Positions 38,387-47,516 of a DNA stretch of 64,000 bases are shown here, in pieces. Each line of letters opens with the position of its first letter. The first letter of the stretch is position 1. The position numbers and the translations under genes were made by a program. Below the pieces are notes generated by a model that ran no database searches, was not told the DNA's origin, and worked only from the letters and a program-made list of their open reading frames with translations. Source of the DNA: Methylobacterium mesophilicum SR1.6/6 (GTDB lineage Bacteria; Pseudomonadota; Alphaproteobacteria; Rhizobiales; Beijerinckiaceae); assembly GCF_000364445.2 (NCBI RefSeq), contig NZ_CP043538.1, forward strand, positions 412,501-476,500, read 5' to 3'.

Positions 38387-38831
38387 GACTGGTGCAGGGC
38401 CACAACAGTGTGGCGGAATTAATACGAATTCGGACCGGGCGGCCACGGCCGGCTCGGCAATCCGTCGCAGCGTGCGGCAGCGGACGGAGCACATCCGTAT
38501 GGCGGAGGACCTCTTGGGGCTACCCTCCGGCCGAAAGGGGGGCGTGTTGACATGCCCGGTCTCGGCCCGATCGTTCAGGGCAATCCGAAGTGTCTGCGTC
38601 TCGGGAGATTGAATACGCGGTCCGGCTGCGAGAAGATCCTGAACGAGCGTTGGCCTAGCAGCGGATGATATCGCGCGCCGATCGTAAAATCTGTCGTGCG
38701 ACAACTGGGGCCACGCTAGATGGCGTCTCGCATATACTCTCGATCGACCGGAGGGGGCGTCGCATGGGCGACCGCGTGGCAATCGTGCCGGTGATGGCGC
38801 TGCCCCGGGGCCGCGCCTGCGGGGCGGGGCG
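38387..38831. other. Intergenic region between ntrY and the oxidoreductase
   Basis: About 445 bases between divergent genes. It must hold the ntrY promoter and, near 38700-38760, an AT-richer stretch likely to include the oxidoreductase promoter. No gene, RNA or repeat is supported. Confidence 0.4.
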
Positions 38832-39884
38832 GTGAGCGCCGCGATCCGCGTCGGCCTCATCGGCTACGGATATTCCGGCCGGACCTTCCACGCGCCGCTG
38901 ATCCGGTCCGTCGCGGGCCTCGAACTCCGCATGATCGGCTCGCGCGATCCCGCCAAGGTCGAGGCCGACCTCCCCGGCGTGACGGTGGTCCCCGACCCGA
39001 ACGCCGTCGCCGGGTCGGAAGCCGTCGATCTCGTGGTGATCGCCGCACCCAACCACAGTCATGCCCCCCTGGCGCGGGCTGCCCTGGCGGCGGGCAAGCA
39101 CGTCGTCGTCGACAAGCCCTTCACCCTCGATCTGGCCGAGGCCCGCGCCCTGCGCGCGGCGGCGCGGAGCCGGGACCGGCTGCTCGCGGTCTTCCACAAC
39201 CGCCGTTGGGACAGCGACTTCCTGACCGTCCGCAGGGCGATCGACGCGGGCGTGATCGGCCCGGTGCGGCATCTCGAATCCCATTTCGACCGGTTCCGAC
39301 CCCGCGTGCGCGACCGGTGGCGGGAGAATGCCGGGCCCGGCAGCGGGATCTGGTACGATCTCGGCCCGCACCTCGTGGATCAGGCGCTCCAGCTCTTCGG
39401 CCTGCCCGATCGGGTGACCGCGAACCTCGCACAGCTCCGGAACGGCGCGCGGTCCGACGATTGGGCCCACGCGGTGCTGGACTATCCGGGCCTGCGGGTG
39501 GTGCTGCACGCGAGCATGCTGGTCGCCGGCGGATCGCCCCGCTTCGTGGTCCACGGCGAGGGCGGCAGCCTGATCAAGCACCGTGCCGATCCGCAGGAGG
39601 GGCAGTTGCTGGCCGGACTGGCCCCGGGCGCGCCGGGATGGGGCGCGGATCCGGACGAGCTGGAGATGCACGACGGTTCGGGTGCGGTGACGCGCATGCC
39701 CGCCGTGGCCGGGGATCAGCGGCTGTTCTACCGGAGGGTGGCGGAGACGCTGCTGCGCGGCCCGGTCGACGATGCGGCGCTGGAGGCGGTGCGGGTGATG
39801 GCATGCCTGGAGGCGGCCCATATCTCGGCCCGCACCGGGAGGTCGGTCGCCCCCGCGGTTGCGCTGGACGAGCGCGGACCCTGA
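38832..39884 (+). CDS. Gfo/Idh/MocA-family oxidoreductase
   Basis: A 350-residue NAD(P)-dependent oxidoreductase. The Rossmann start is VGLIGYGYSGRTFHAPLI, followed by VVIAAPNHSHAPLARAAL and the family's HVVVDKPFT motif (catalytic-type Lys). The C-terminal domain has HNRRWDSDFLTVRR and SGIWYDLGPHLVDQALQLF. GTG at 38832 is the only suitable start. The substrate is probably a polyol or sugar derivative. It lies just before selC. Confidence 0.9.
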   Translation: MSAAIRVGLIGYGYSGRTFHAPLIRSVAGLELRMIGSRDPAKVEADLPGVTVVPDPNAVAGSEAVDLVVIAAPNHSHAPLARAALAAGKHVVVDKPFTLDLAEARALRAAARSRDRLLAVFHNRRWDSDFLTVRRAIDAGVIGPVRHLESHFDRFRPRVRDRWRENAGPGSGIWYDLGPHLVDQALQLFGLPDRVTANLAQLRNGARSDDWAHAVLDYPGLRVVLHASMLVAGGSPRFVVHGEGGSLIKHRADPQEGQLLAGLAPGAPGWGADPDELEMHDGSGAVTRMPAVAGDQRLFYRRVAETLLRGPVDDAALEAVRVMACLEAAHISARTGRSVAPAVALDERGP

Positions 39885-39978
39885 GGGGCGCGACCTTTGC
39901 GCGCTCCTCCACTCTGGGCGGCGGCCCGCGGCCGGCCGGATCTTGACCCTGCCCGCGGTGGGCCATAACCCCGGAACC

Positions 39979-40071
39979 GGAGGCGAACGGGGTCTGGTGG
40001 CCCTCCTGGTCTTCAAAACCAGTGGTACGCCAACAGCGTACGGTGGGTTCGATTCCCATCCGCTTCCGCCA
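39979..40071 (+). tRNA. selC: tRNA-Sec (anticodon TCA)
   Basis: A 93-base selenocysteine tRNA with CCA encoded. Elements: 8-base acceptor strand GGAGGCGA, 2-base linker, long 6-bp D stem (GGGGTC/GGCCCT, 4-base loop), anticodon stem CTGGT/ACCAG with loop CTTCAAA (TCA at 40013-40015), long variable arm GTACGC/GCGTAC, T arm GTGGG-TTCGATT-CCCAT, acceptor 3' strand CCGCTTCC, then GCCA. The acceptor has an A-C mismatch at pair 8 and a G-U at pair 4. The next gene is an integrase, so the 3' end is the probable att site. Confidence 0.9.
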
Positions 40072-40213
40072 AAGACGCATCCACCTAAGTCCGCGTTTGT
40101 CCATTAAGCCCTTTAATCAGTAGGCGTTTCTTGGATTGATCGTCCGAGACGGTCCGCTGGTGTTTGGCCAAATCGGCGATTATGATGTGGGTAGCGGGGT
40201 GGGTGTAAATGTC

Positions 40214-41413
40214 GTGCCGGCTAAGCTTACTGCCCTTGGCGTCATGAAGCTCAAGGTCCCCGGCATGTATGGGGACGGAGGTGGCTTGTGGCTTCAGGTA
40301 ACTGGCAACGGTGCCAAGAGCTGGATCTTCCGTTTTACGCTGCGGGGTAAATCGCGCGAGATGGGCCTTGGCTCGGCTGGCACGTTCTCGTTGGCCGAAG
40401 CACGTGACAAAGCTCTGATGTGCCGCAAGCTCTGCTACGAGGGAATCGACCCAATCGAAGCTCGCCGTCAGCAGCGCCAAGCGGCGGCCCTCGAATCAGC
40501 GCGTGCCATGACCTTTCGGCAATGCGCCGCAGCCTACATCGAATCACACAAGGCGGGCTGGCGAAACGAGAAACACGGAGCCCAGTGGCTCGCCACCCTC
40601 GAAGCTTACGTGCATCCCATCTTCGGTGATTTGTCGGTTCAAGCGATCGATACTGGTCTCGTGATTAAGGCGATCGAGCCGATCTGGACCACGAAGCCAG
40701 AAACCGCCGTCCGCGTGCGTGGTCGAATCGAGTCGATCCTCGATTGGGCAAAGGCCCGGGGTTTCCGAGCTGGTGAAAACCCGGCGCGTTGGCGAGGGCA
40801 TCTTCAGAACCTCCTGCCCCGCAAAACGAAAATTCAGCGCGTCATCCACCACCCTGCCCTGCCCTTCGCTGAGGTGCCGGACTTCCTGCGACGCGTCGCC
40901 GAGCAACCGGGCATCGCAGCGCGACTCCTGATGTTCACGGTCCTAACCGCTGCGCGCACCGGCGAAGCGCTCGGTGCCCGGTGGTGCGAGTTCGACCTAG
41001 CTGCTGGAATCTGGACTGTGCCGGCCGAACGGATGAAGGGCGGTGTTGAGCATCGAGTGCCTCTCACTGCCGCCACGCAAACGATCTTGGCTGAAATGGC
41101 CATGGTGCGTACCAGCGAATTTGTCTTTCCCGGCGGCCGATATGGTCGCCCACTCAGCAACATGGCGATGTTGGTGCTGTTACGGCGCATGGACCGGGGC
41201 GACCTGACCGTTCACGGCTTTCGATCCTCATTTCGGGATTGGGCTAGCGAAACCACGCACTATCCATCCGAAGTCGTGGAGATGGCGCTGGCGCATGTCG
41301 TCGAATCGAAGGTCGAGCGGGCGTATAGACGGGGTGACTTGTTCGATAAGCGACGTGACTTGATGGACGATTGGGCTAGCTTTTGTGGAATTTTATTGAA
41401 AAATATAGGTTAG
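40214..41413 (+). CDS. Tyrosine-type site-specific integrase (P4-like, DUF4102 N-terminus)
   Basis: A 399-residue integrase. N-terminal arm-binding domain (VPAKLTALGVMKLKVPGMYGDGGGLWLQV... SWIFRFTLRGKSREMGLG), then a core-binding domain and the catalytic domain with Arg in TAARTGEALGARW, HGFR in TVHGFRSSFRDWASE, and the nucleophile Tyr in KVERAYRRGDLFDKRR. GTG 40214 is chosen because it gives the family-like start; a longer TTG frame exists from 40136. It is adjacent to selC and probably drives island insertion there. Confidence 0.92.
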   Translation: MPAKLTALGVMKLKVPGMYGDGGGLWLQVTGNGAKSWIFRFTLRGKSREMGLGSAGTFSLAEARDKALMCRKLCYEGIDPIEARRQQRQAAALESARAMTFRQCAAAYIESHKAGWRNEKHGAQWLATLEAYVHPIFGDLSVQAIDTGLVIKAIEPIWTTKPETAVRVRGRIESILDWAKARGFRAGENPARWRGHLQNLLPRKTKIQRVIHHPALPFAEVPDFLRRVAEQPGIAARLLMFTVLTAARTGEALGARWCEFDLAAGIWTVPAERMKGGVEHRVPLTAATQTILAEMAMVRTSEFVFPGGRYGRPLSNMAMLVLLRRMDRGDLTVHGFRSSFRDWASETTHYPSEVVEMALAHVVESKVERAYRRGDLFDKRRDLMDDWASFCGILLKNIG

Positions 41414-41541
41414 TTTTCAATAGTAGAATTTCTAATTATCGATATTTGGCTGAATTTTTGTTCGGCAGCACACCAATTCATACCGATGAAGCGCCAAACT
41501 ATACCCAAGGCGCAGCCTTCTGTTTGGGATGAATTTAGGCC

Positions 41542-42396
41542 ATGCTAAACGACACAGTTCCGACGTTTCGGTTTAACCGACCTCGTCCCCACTCTCCCGT
41601 GGCCCGACTGCTGAACCGCCGCGAGCCAGTGAAAGCGTCCAACGGGCCAACGAGTGCCAAGTCTGCAACTGAGCCTGCCGAATCGAGTCGAGTCAGCTCT
41701 GAGGCTGGCAGCCGCGACGCCGTAGCGGCTGACGCTGAGCGTTTCCTGCATCAGGTCAACGGTGCCGGGTCGCAGCCGCTCGACAGCGCGGCTTGGCTGA
41801 AGCGAGCGGGTTTGAACATTCGTAAGGCGTCGGATGCGCAGCACCTTGAGGCCATCGCGCTGGCCTACGCCACCTACATCCGAATCAGCGCGAGCCCATT
41901 GCAAGCCACGATAATGGCCGAGCTTGAAGCGTTGAGCGGCCGCAAGCGCTCGCGCACCACCCACGACCTGCACCTCATCGTCGAGCGGTTCGTCTCCTAC
42001 GGTGGTGAGACCGCGGCCGAGCAACTGGCGGCGCGCAAGCTGATCAGCCGGGACGTGCGGGCGATCCAGCACCTCGAATCAGCCACGGTGCTGCCGAGCC
42101 GGGTTCAGGCCCTGGCCGCGACGCCGGGCGAAGGGCTTCACGCCTGGGCACGTCAGCGCGCAGTGGCGAAGCGAGTGTCTGCCTCGCCAATGGATGCCAT
42201 TGCAGCTGCGCGACGCGCGAAGGTTGAGGCGCGGCAGCGGGCACTGGTCCACGAGATCTTGATTATGACGCGCCGGCCGGACGGCTCTCAAAAGGCAAAG
42301 CGGCGGTACGCGATCACCGGCGTTCTGGGGGCCGAAATCGCGGGGTTGCAACGGCGCTTGAAGGGTCTTCAGATGGTGGCCAAGCGCGAAGCTTAG
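41542..42396 (+). CDS. Hypothetical island protein
   Basis: A 284-residue basic protein with no family that I recognise. The N-terminal ~70 residues are Pro/Ser/Arg-rich. The rest is predicted helical (LEAIALAYATYIRISASPLQATIMAELEALSG, AAARRAKVEARQRALVHEILIMTRR). The sequence composition is protein-like and the frame is isolated, so it is likely real. It is transcribed away from selC after the integrase. Confidence 0.6.
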   Translation: MLNDTVPTFRFNRPRPHSPVARLLNRREPVKASNGPTSAKSATEPAESSRVSSEAGSRDAVAADAERFLHQVNGAGSQPLDSAAWLKRAGLNIRKASDAQHLEAIALAYATYIRISASPLQATIMAELEALSGRKRSRTTHDLHLIVERFVSYGGETAAEQLAARKLISRDVRAIQHLESATVLPSRVQALAATPGEGLHAWARQRAVAKRVSASPMDAIAAARRAKVEARQRALVHEILIMTRRPDGSQKAKRRYAITGVLGAEIAGLQRRLKGLQMVAKREA

Positions 42397-42613
42397 CCCA
42401 GTTGATCGGACCCGACAGCTTAGCGGCATATGCTCAGCTACACTGCTGGAATGCGCCAACATCGGACCTTCGGGCGAAACCAATTGAATGGCCGCTTGAA
42501 GCCCGACAGCTGCCGTTACGACGGGATGGTTCGCCCGGCGGCCACAGCATCCTGAGGTTTGGCTACATGATCGGCGCGGCGATCCAAGGCTCGTCTTCGC
42601 TATCGATATGCCC

Positions 42614-45600
42614 TCAGGCGGAGCAAATGACCGTCAGGTCGACGTCGACCGTCTGCCGGAGATATGCCGTCGCCGAGCCGAGGACGACCGCCTGATCGTC
42701 CGTAAGTCTGGCGCGCCTCACGCCGGGCTGCACGATCACGATCTCAAGCTCAACTGGTTTCATCCGGGCAGCCTTCGCAATATCGGCGAGCCGCCGGATC
42801 GATCCGGCGAGGAACCGCGAACGCGCCGGGGTGCCGTTGCCGACCAGCCTCGACCGGGCGATCATGTGCCTATGCAGCCGGTCGAAGTTCCCGCGCCACG
42901 AGGCCGACCTGATGGCCTGCGACGATACCTCGACGACGTCCTTGACCCGTTCGCCGGGGTCTGGCCGGCCTGAATACTTGCAATGGACTAGGACGAGCCC
43001 GACCGCGTCGCCCGTCTCTCGCAGGCAGACGAGGTCGGCAGCCTCGCCCGCGTCGTCATCATTGAAGACGACGTCGTAACCCTCGTCGACGTAGTGCGCA
43101 GCCACCCGCGACTGCACCGACCAAGGCCGTTCAACGCCCTCCTTCCACGTGGATTCGACTTGGATGTCAACGCCATGCCAATCCCAGGGACGGAGCTGGC
43201 GTTCCTCGATCCGCGCCGGGGCTCCGCTCGTCTGCTCATAGAGCAGGTCGCCTTCGAGTTCCTTGAGGCTTACGTAACGCACCACCAACGGGTAGTCGTA
43301 GAGGAAGTCGACAAGCGCCATGTCGAGCCGGCCTTGCCTGATCCGGACGTGGTCCACTCCCGCGAAGCGGTAGCCCCTGTCCGGGTCAAGCTCCAGGGCG
43401 AAGCGGTCGTTCAACTCGCCGCCCGCCGACACCAGCCGGAACGTGATTCGCGTCCTCGACGAGGCTTCCGGCTCGTGCGCCCATTCGCAGTAGGCCATCG
43501 GGACCTGGATGCCGTGCTTGACGAGCAGGATGCGCTCGTCCGAAGTCTTGAGCGTCTCCACCGGCCAATCGACCGACAGAACGTGCTCGTCGGGGAACTC
43601 GCCCTTCACCTCCTTCGGGACCAGCACGTTCTGGAGGATCTTATTCACGTCGATGCTGGCGTCGAGCAGCTTGCGCCCCACGGGGCGGCACCACCTCAGC
43701 CATTGCGGGATGGTGCCCTGGGCCTTCGACCACACGCGCCCCTTCGCCGAACAACCGGGGGAGACGACGGCGCCGCCCTCCCAACCGCGCCCGTCGAGGT
43801 TCGATTTCGTGGCGCCGGTCGTTTCGGTCAGCGTCAGCGCGGCGCGGACGTCGGCGCCGGTGTACATGGCGAAGCTCATGTTGCGGCGGCCGTGCTTGCG
43901 GACGCCGATGTTGTTGAAGATCAGCCGGTTGACACGGCCCAGGGCCCGGAAGGTCTGTTCCCCGTCGATCCGGACCGTCCCGCCGACCGACCGGGCCAAG
44001 CCCTCGTGCATGCTGTCTTTGTCCGAGGAGTTGACGTGGAGGAGACCAGCCTCCGCGTCATGGTGGAGGACGTACAGGTCCCATTGCCGGTCGGCGAGTT
44101 TCTTTCCCCTGCTCCAGCGGACGCGCTCCTCCTTGCGCGTCACGAAATAGACGAGCGAATCGGCCTCGTTCAGCCAAGCGGCATGGACATACGTCTTGTC
44201 CGGGACGCCGTCGTGAAAGTTCTTCGGGGTGAAGGTCTTGCACCGATACGTGATGGTGCTGAATTTGGGGCGCAGCAGGTTCTTCGAGATCCGTAGCCCC
44301 TCCAGGTTCTCTTCCGGGACAAGATCCTGCGATTGCCGCAGGAACTCGGTCAGCTCGGCGTGCTCGCGGGCGGCATTCGAGCTCGCCTCGCTGAGGAGCT
44401 GGTTCCAGTCGGCGCTCTCGCTGTAAAGGCGCTCCAGCTTCGAGGAGACCCTCGGATCGGCGATGTTGGCCACGACGGTGGCGTTCCCGATGCGCGCGGC
44501 CGAACTCCGGGTGAAGCGACCGGTGAATTGGAGCAGGACGGGCAGGCTCTTGTGGAGGTCGTGGAGCGCGGCGACCTTCAGTTGCGGCAGGTCGAAGCCC
44601 TCGCCCAACATGTTGACGCATACGACGATGCGGCTGTCCCCGGAACGGAGCGTATCCAGCGCCCGCGACACCTCAAGATCGGACATGTCCGAATGCACCA
44701 GGATCGGGTTCATCCCAGGTGCCAGGCGCCGGTATAGGGCGAGCAGCCCGTCACCCCGCGGGATACGGGCGCACCGGGCCATCAGGAGATGGTCGAGACC
44801 ACCGTTTAGATCGGCCCGCAAGGCGGCAAGTGCCTCCTCGGCTATCTCCTCGTCGGCCTTCTCGGGGTCGATCTGAAAGATCGACAGGAACCTGATCGGC
44901 TTGAAGTAGCCGTCCCTCTGCGCGGCCGCCAACGGGTAGCTGAAGATCACGCGCCCGTCGACGAGCTTGCCGTCCAGCCTGAAGGGCGTCGCGGTGAACT
45001 GGACGATCCTGTGCGCCTTGAAGTGATCCCGGAACGCGCTCCACGTGTCGGCGGCGACATGGTGCGCCTCGTCGACGAAGAGATTGCGCATCGCCGCCGC
45101 GATGTCCGGGAGCAGCGCCACGGTCGCCGTCCCGCCGAGGGAGGTCATCACGCCGACAATGACGTTGCAGCCACGGAAGAGGTCCAGATCCTCCGGCGTC
45201 GACGGTTCGCCTGTGACGACGGCCACCACCGGGTTGTGAATGTCCTCGTCGACCAAGCCGAGTTGACGGAGCAGGCCGAGGCTCCCAAATTTCCTTGCGG
45301 TCTGCCAGCGCAAGGCGTTGGACGGTACCGCCACCAGTGTCGGGCCGCGCCGGTAGTTGACGACGGCGCACAGCATCGTCTCGGTCTTGCCCGTACCGGT
45401 CGGCATGACGACCGTCGCTGTCTCTGTGGCGAAGACGCTCCAGTGCATCCCGACGGCATGCAGCGCCCCGATCTGGGGTGGCCTCAGGCCCTCGTCGCCC
45501 TTCGCCACGTTGCCGTCGCCATCGACGATTTCGGTCCTGAATTGGAACCTGTCGCGCCACGATGCCTCGACCGAGGCCGCGACCGCGGCGGGGTCCGCCT

Positions 45601-45988
45601 CGAAGTGCGCCTTGAATGCTGACAGCACGGAGTGCCACTGCCACCGGTTCTTCCGTCCGGCTTCCCGCAACAGCACGCCCGCGACGCCGGCCGGAATCGA
45701 GTTGAGCTTCTTGTCGGCAATCACGATGTTCTCGCCGGTGGCGAGATGATGGACCTCGACGTCCCGTTTCGCCGAGATGCGGATCGAGCTCACGCGTTCG
45801 ACCACGACTTTCCTCGCGGGCGCGAGCACGCAGAAGCGCATTCCGATGCGCTTCTTCTCCGTGAACCGTATTTCGGGCAGGTCGAGTTCGACCGTGGGAC
45901 CGGTCGCCGCCTCCGCCTCCGCCGCGGCCTCGACCGGTTCCACCGTCACGCCGGGATGATCCTCGCTGGTCATCGCCGCAAGCTCCAT
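42614..45988 (-). CDS. Large SF2 (DEAD/DEAH) helicase with PD-(D/E)xK-like C-terminal domain
   Basis: An ~1124-residue protein. An N-terminal ~170-residue region of unknown fold is followed by a superfamily 2 helicase core: VVMPTGTGKTETML (Walker A, ~195-205), FVDEAHHVA (DEAH, ~306), VQFTATPF (motif III), VCVNMLGEGFDLP and LLQFTGRFTRSS (motifs V-VI). A long middle region follows. Near residues 985-1004, AADLVCLRE...GLVLVHCKYS has the D...(H)xK spacing of restriction-type nucleases, then a conserved-looking VEVSSQAIRSASW helix. ATG 45988 is used; ATG 45973, with GGAG before it, is an alternative. Likely an anti-phage or restriction-type effector. Confidence 0.85.
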   Translation of the reverse strand: MELAAMTSEDHPGVTVEPVEAAAEAEAATGPTVELDLPEIRFTEKKRIGMRFCVLAPARKVVVERVSSIRISAKRDVEVHHLATGENIVIADKKLNSIPAGVAGVLLREAGRKNRWQWHSVLSAFKAHFEADPAAVAASVEASWRDRFQFRTEIVDGDGNVAKGDEGLRPPQIGALHAVGMHWSVFATETATVVMPTGTGKTETMLCAVVNYRRGPTLVAVPSNALRWQTARKFGSLGLLRQLGLVDEDIHNPVVAVVTGEPSTPEDLDLFRGCNVIVGVMTSLGGTATVALLPDIAAAMRNLFVDEAHHVAADTWSAFRDHFKAHRIVQFTATPFRLDGKLVDGRVIFSYPLAAAQRDGYFKPIRFLSIFQIDPEKADEEIAEEALAALRADLNGGLDHLLMARCARIPRGDGLLALYRRLAPGMNPILVHSDMSDLEVSRALDTLRSGDSRIVVCVNMLGEGFDLPQLKVAALHDLHKSLPVLLQFTGRFTRSSAARIGNATVVANIADPRVSSKLERLYSESADWNQLLSEASSNAAREHAELTEFLRQSQDLVPEENLEGLRISKNLLRPKFSTITYRCKTFTPKNFHDGVPDKTYVHAAWLNEADSLVYFVTRKEERVRWSRGKKLADRQWDLYVLHHDAEAGLLHVNSSDKDSMHEGLARSVGGTVRIDGEQTFRALGRVNRLIFNNIGVRKHGRRNMSFAMYTGADVRAALTLTETTGATKSNLDGRGWEGGAVVSPGCSAKGRVWSKAQGTIPQWLRWCRPVGRKLLDASIDVNKILQNVLVPKEVKGEFPDEHVLSVDWPVETLKTSDERILLVKHGIQVPMAYCEWAHEPEASSRTRITFRLVSAGGELNDRFALELDPDRGYRFAGVDHVRIRQGRLDMALVDFLYDYPLVVRYVSLKELEGDLLYEQTSGAPARIEERQLRPWDWHGVDIQVESTWKEGVERPWSVQSRVAAHYVDEGYDVVFNDDDAGEAADLVCLRETGDAVGLVLVHCKYSGRPDPGERVKDVVEVSSQAIRSASWRGNFDRLHRHMIARSRLVGNGTPARSRFLAGSIRRLADIAKAARMKPVELEIVIVQPGVRRARLTDDQAVVLGSATAYLRQTVDVDLTVICSA

Positions 45989-46192
45989 GACGTCGACACG
46001 GTCAGCCAGGCCACGGCGCGCACCACCGTAGTGCTGATTTGATCTCGGTTTGTTCAACAAGGAGCTGCCGTCGAGGTTCCGCTATCTCCCTGGACTGGAA
46101 CCTGTATCCCTCAGGAAAACTGATGTCGGGCATCGGCTTCCCATGCGGTCCGATTGACCGGCGTCACTATCCTGAAGGATACGAGATTGCGA

Positions 46193-46540
46193 TTAGGGAC
46201 GCGGCTTCCCCCACCCGGGCGGAAGAGGCGTGCTCAGCACGTCGGCCATATCGTCCGAAATCGCGATGTCCCTGGCATCCATCATCACCGGTGCGTCGTC
46301 GAACAGTGTTATCTTGTTCGCTGGCATCGGCAGGCTCCAGTTGGGCCGCGGCCGGACCGTACGGTAGCGCAGCCGGGCATCGTGGTAGTGACCGACGATC
46401 CGGTAGCGCCCGAAAGCGATGCGCGCGAGCGTGGTGCGCAGCACCTGCGCGACCTCGGTCCTGATCGCAAGGCGTTCGTCGCCGTCCGCCTCCGCCATGC
46501 GGCGGGTCGGCGGCCTCGTTCTCACGCCTGAGGCTGTCAC
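46193..46540 (-). CDS. Hypothetical protein
   Basis: A 115-residue frame; the part from MAEADGDERLAIRTEVAQVLRTTLARIAFGRYRIVGHYHDARL on looks protein-like, with a C-terminal segment NKITLFDDAPVMMDARDIAISDDMADVL. No family recognised. It lies on the same strand as the helicase gene and ends about 200 bases downstream of a possible promoter region. The start may be the internal ATG at 46498. Confidence 0.45.
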   Translation of the reverse strand: MTASGVRTRPPTRRMAEADGDERLAIRTEVAQVLRTTLARIAFGRYRIVGHYHDARLRYRTVRPRPNWSLPMPANKITLFDDAPVMMDARDIAISDDMADVLSTPLPPGWGKPRP

Positions 46541-46741
46541 CCTGCAACTGCTTGAGGCGTGACATGCGGATGTAAGAGTGCGCCACGGGCATGAGGAGAA
46601 CGTGCATCAAATGGCCGAAGGATCGGTGAAGCGGTCCTCGTCATGTGGCTCAATCTGCTGACGTTGTGGCCACCCGCGGAGCGTCTGCTTGAGGCCACAG
46701 AGCTGACGCGCGGAGTGGCGATGCGTTAGGTCGGCAAAGGG

Positions 46742-47185
46742 TCATACCACGACGTCGTAATCGGCAAGTTCGGGCAGCATCGCCTCGACGACGAAATTCA
46801 CCAATGCCGCAGGTACGTCCAAGTAGAACTCGCGATCGGAATAGGCACCGACATGAGCTGGCAGTCCCCTCTCAACGAACCACGAGGCCAGCTGGTCGAG
46901 GTCGGCTTTCGGGGTGTCGCTAAGAAACGAGATCTGAGAGCGCTCCCTGTCAGGATCCCGGTGCCCGGTGTCGCTGCGGCTGAGCTGAAGATCCACGTTA
47001 GCCCCGGCCTGCCGCAACCACACAGCGCGTTCTGTCCGTCGCAACTCGACGAACTCCAGCTGCCCGACGAACATGTCCACGACGGTCTGGAAATGACCTG
47101 GGTTCACCCGGTGGGCGACATGGTTGAATCGCACGACCCAGCTCCGTTCCATCTCGGTGGGCAACGGCATAAAAGACGGGTCCAA
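46742..47185 (-). CDS. VOC-like small protein
   Basis: A 147-residue protein with a single glyoxalase-like fold pattern: WVVRFNHVAHRVNPGHFQTVVDMFVGQLEFVELRR (alpha-beta opening), VDLQLSRSDTG and FYLDVPAALVNFVVEAMLPELADYDVVV. No metal ligands are certain. The internal ATG at 47152 (MERSWVV) is an alternative start. Function unknown. Confidence 0.6.
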   Translation of the reverse strand: MDPSFMPLPTEMERSWVVRFNHVAHRVNPGHFQTVVDMFVGQLEFVELRRTERAVWLRQAGANVDLQLSRSDTGHRDPDRERSQISFLSDTPKADLDQLASWFVERGLPAHVGAYSDREFYLDVPAALVNFVVEAMLPELADYDVVV

Positions 47186-47516
47186 AGGTGTCGAGCAACC
47201 GATCGACGGGGTAAGGCCGAGGTTCAGTCGTCCCGAGCATCTAACTTACCGCTTCGCCCCCATGCCGAGCTTGGCCATATGCATCACATCGATCATGATG
47301 AGAGTACAAGGTGGACAACTAATCCAGACCCTTACCGATGCCGTCTTCCGCACGATTGAGCCGTTCGGAGGCGGTTTTGAGGGCATCGAGGGCTGGTTGA
47401 TGAGGTTGGGCAACTGCACCTGACCACCGAAGCCTGAGGCACCTAGCCACCCTCGCAAAAGCCCGTGCATCGCGTGCTGGGTCACCACGCCTCTCACTAC
47501 CGGTCGCGGGCAGCCA
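47186..47516. other. Intergenic region
   Basis: About 330 bases with no gene that I can support; a short minus-strand frame is present without recognisable features. It may carry the promoter of the VOC-like gene. Confidence 0.4.

Noticed and set aside
39973..40071. An earlier 5' end for the selC tRNA (GGAACCGG acceptor)
   Set aside because: It would leave eight bases between the acceptor and the D stem and still give a mismatch. The start at 39979 fits the bacterial Sec tRNA layout.
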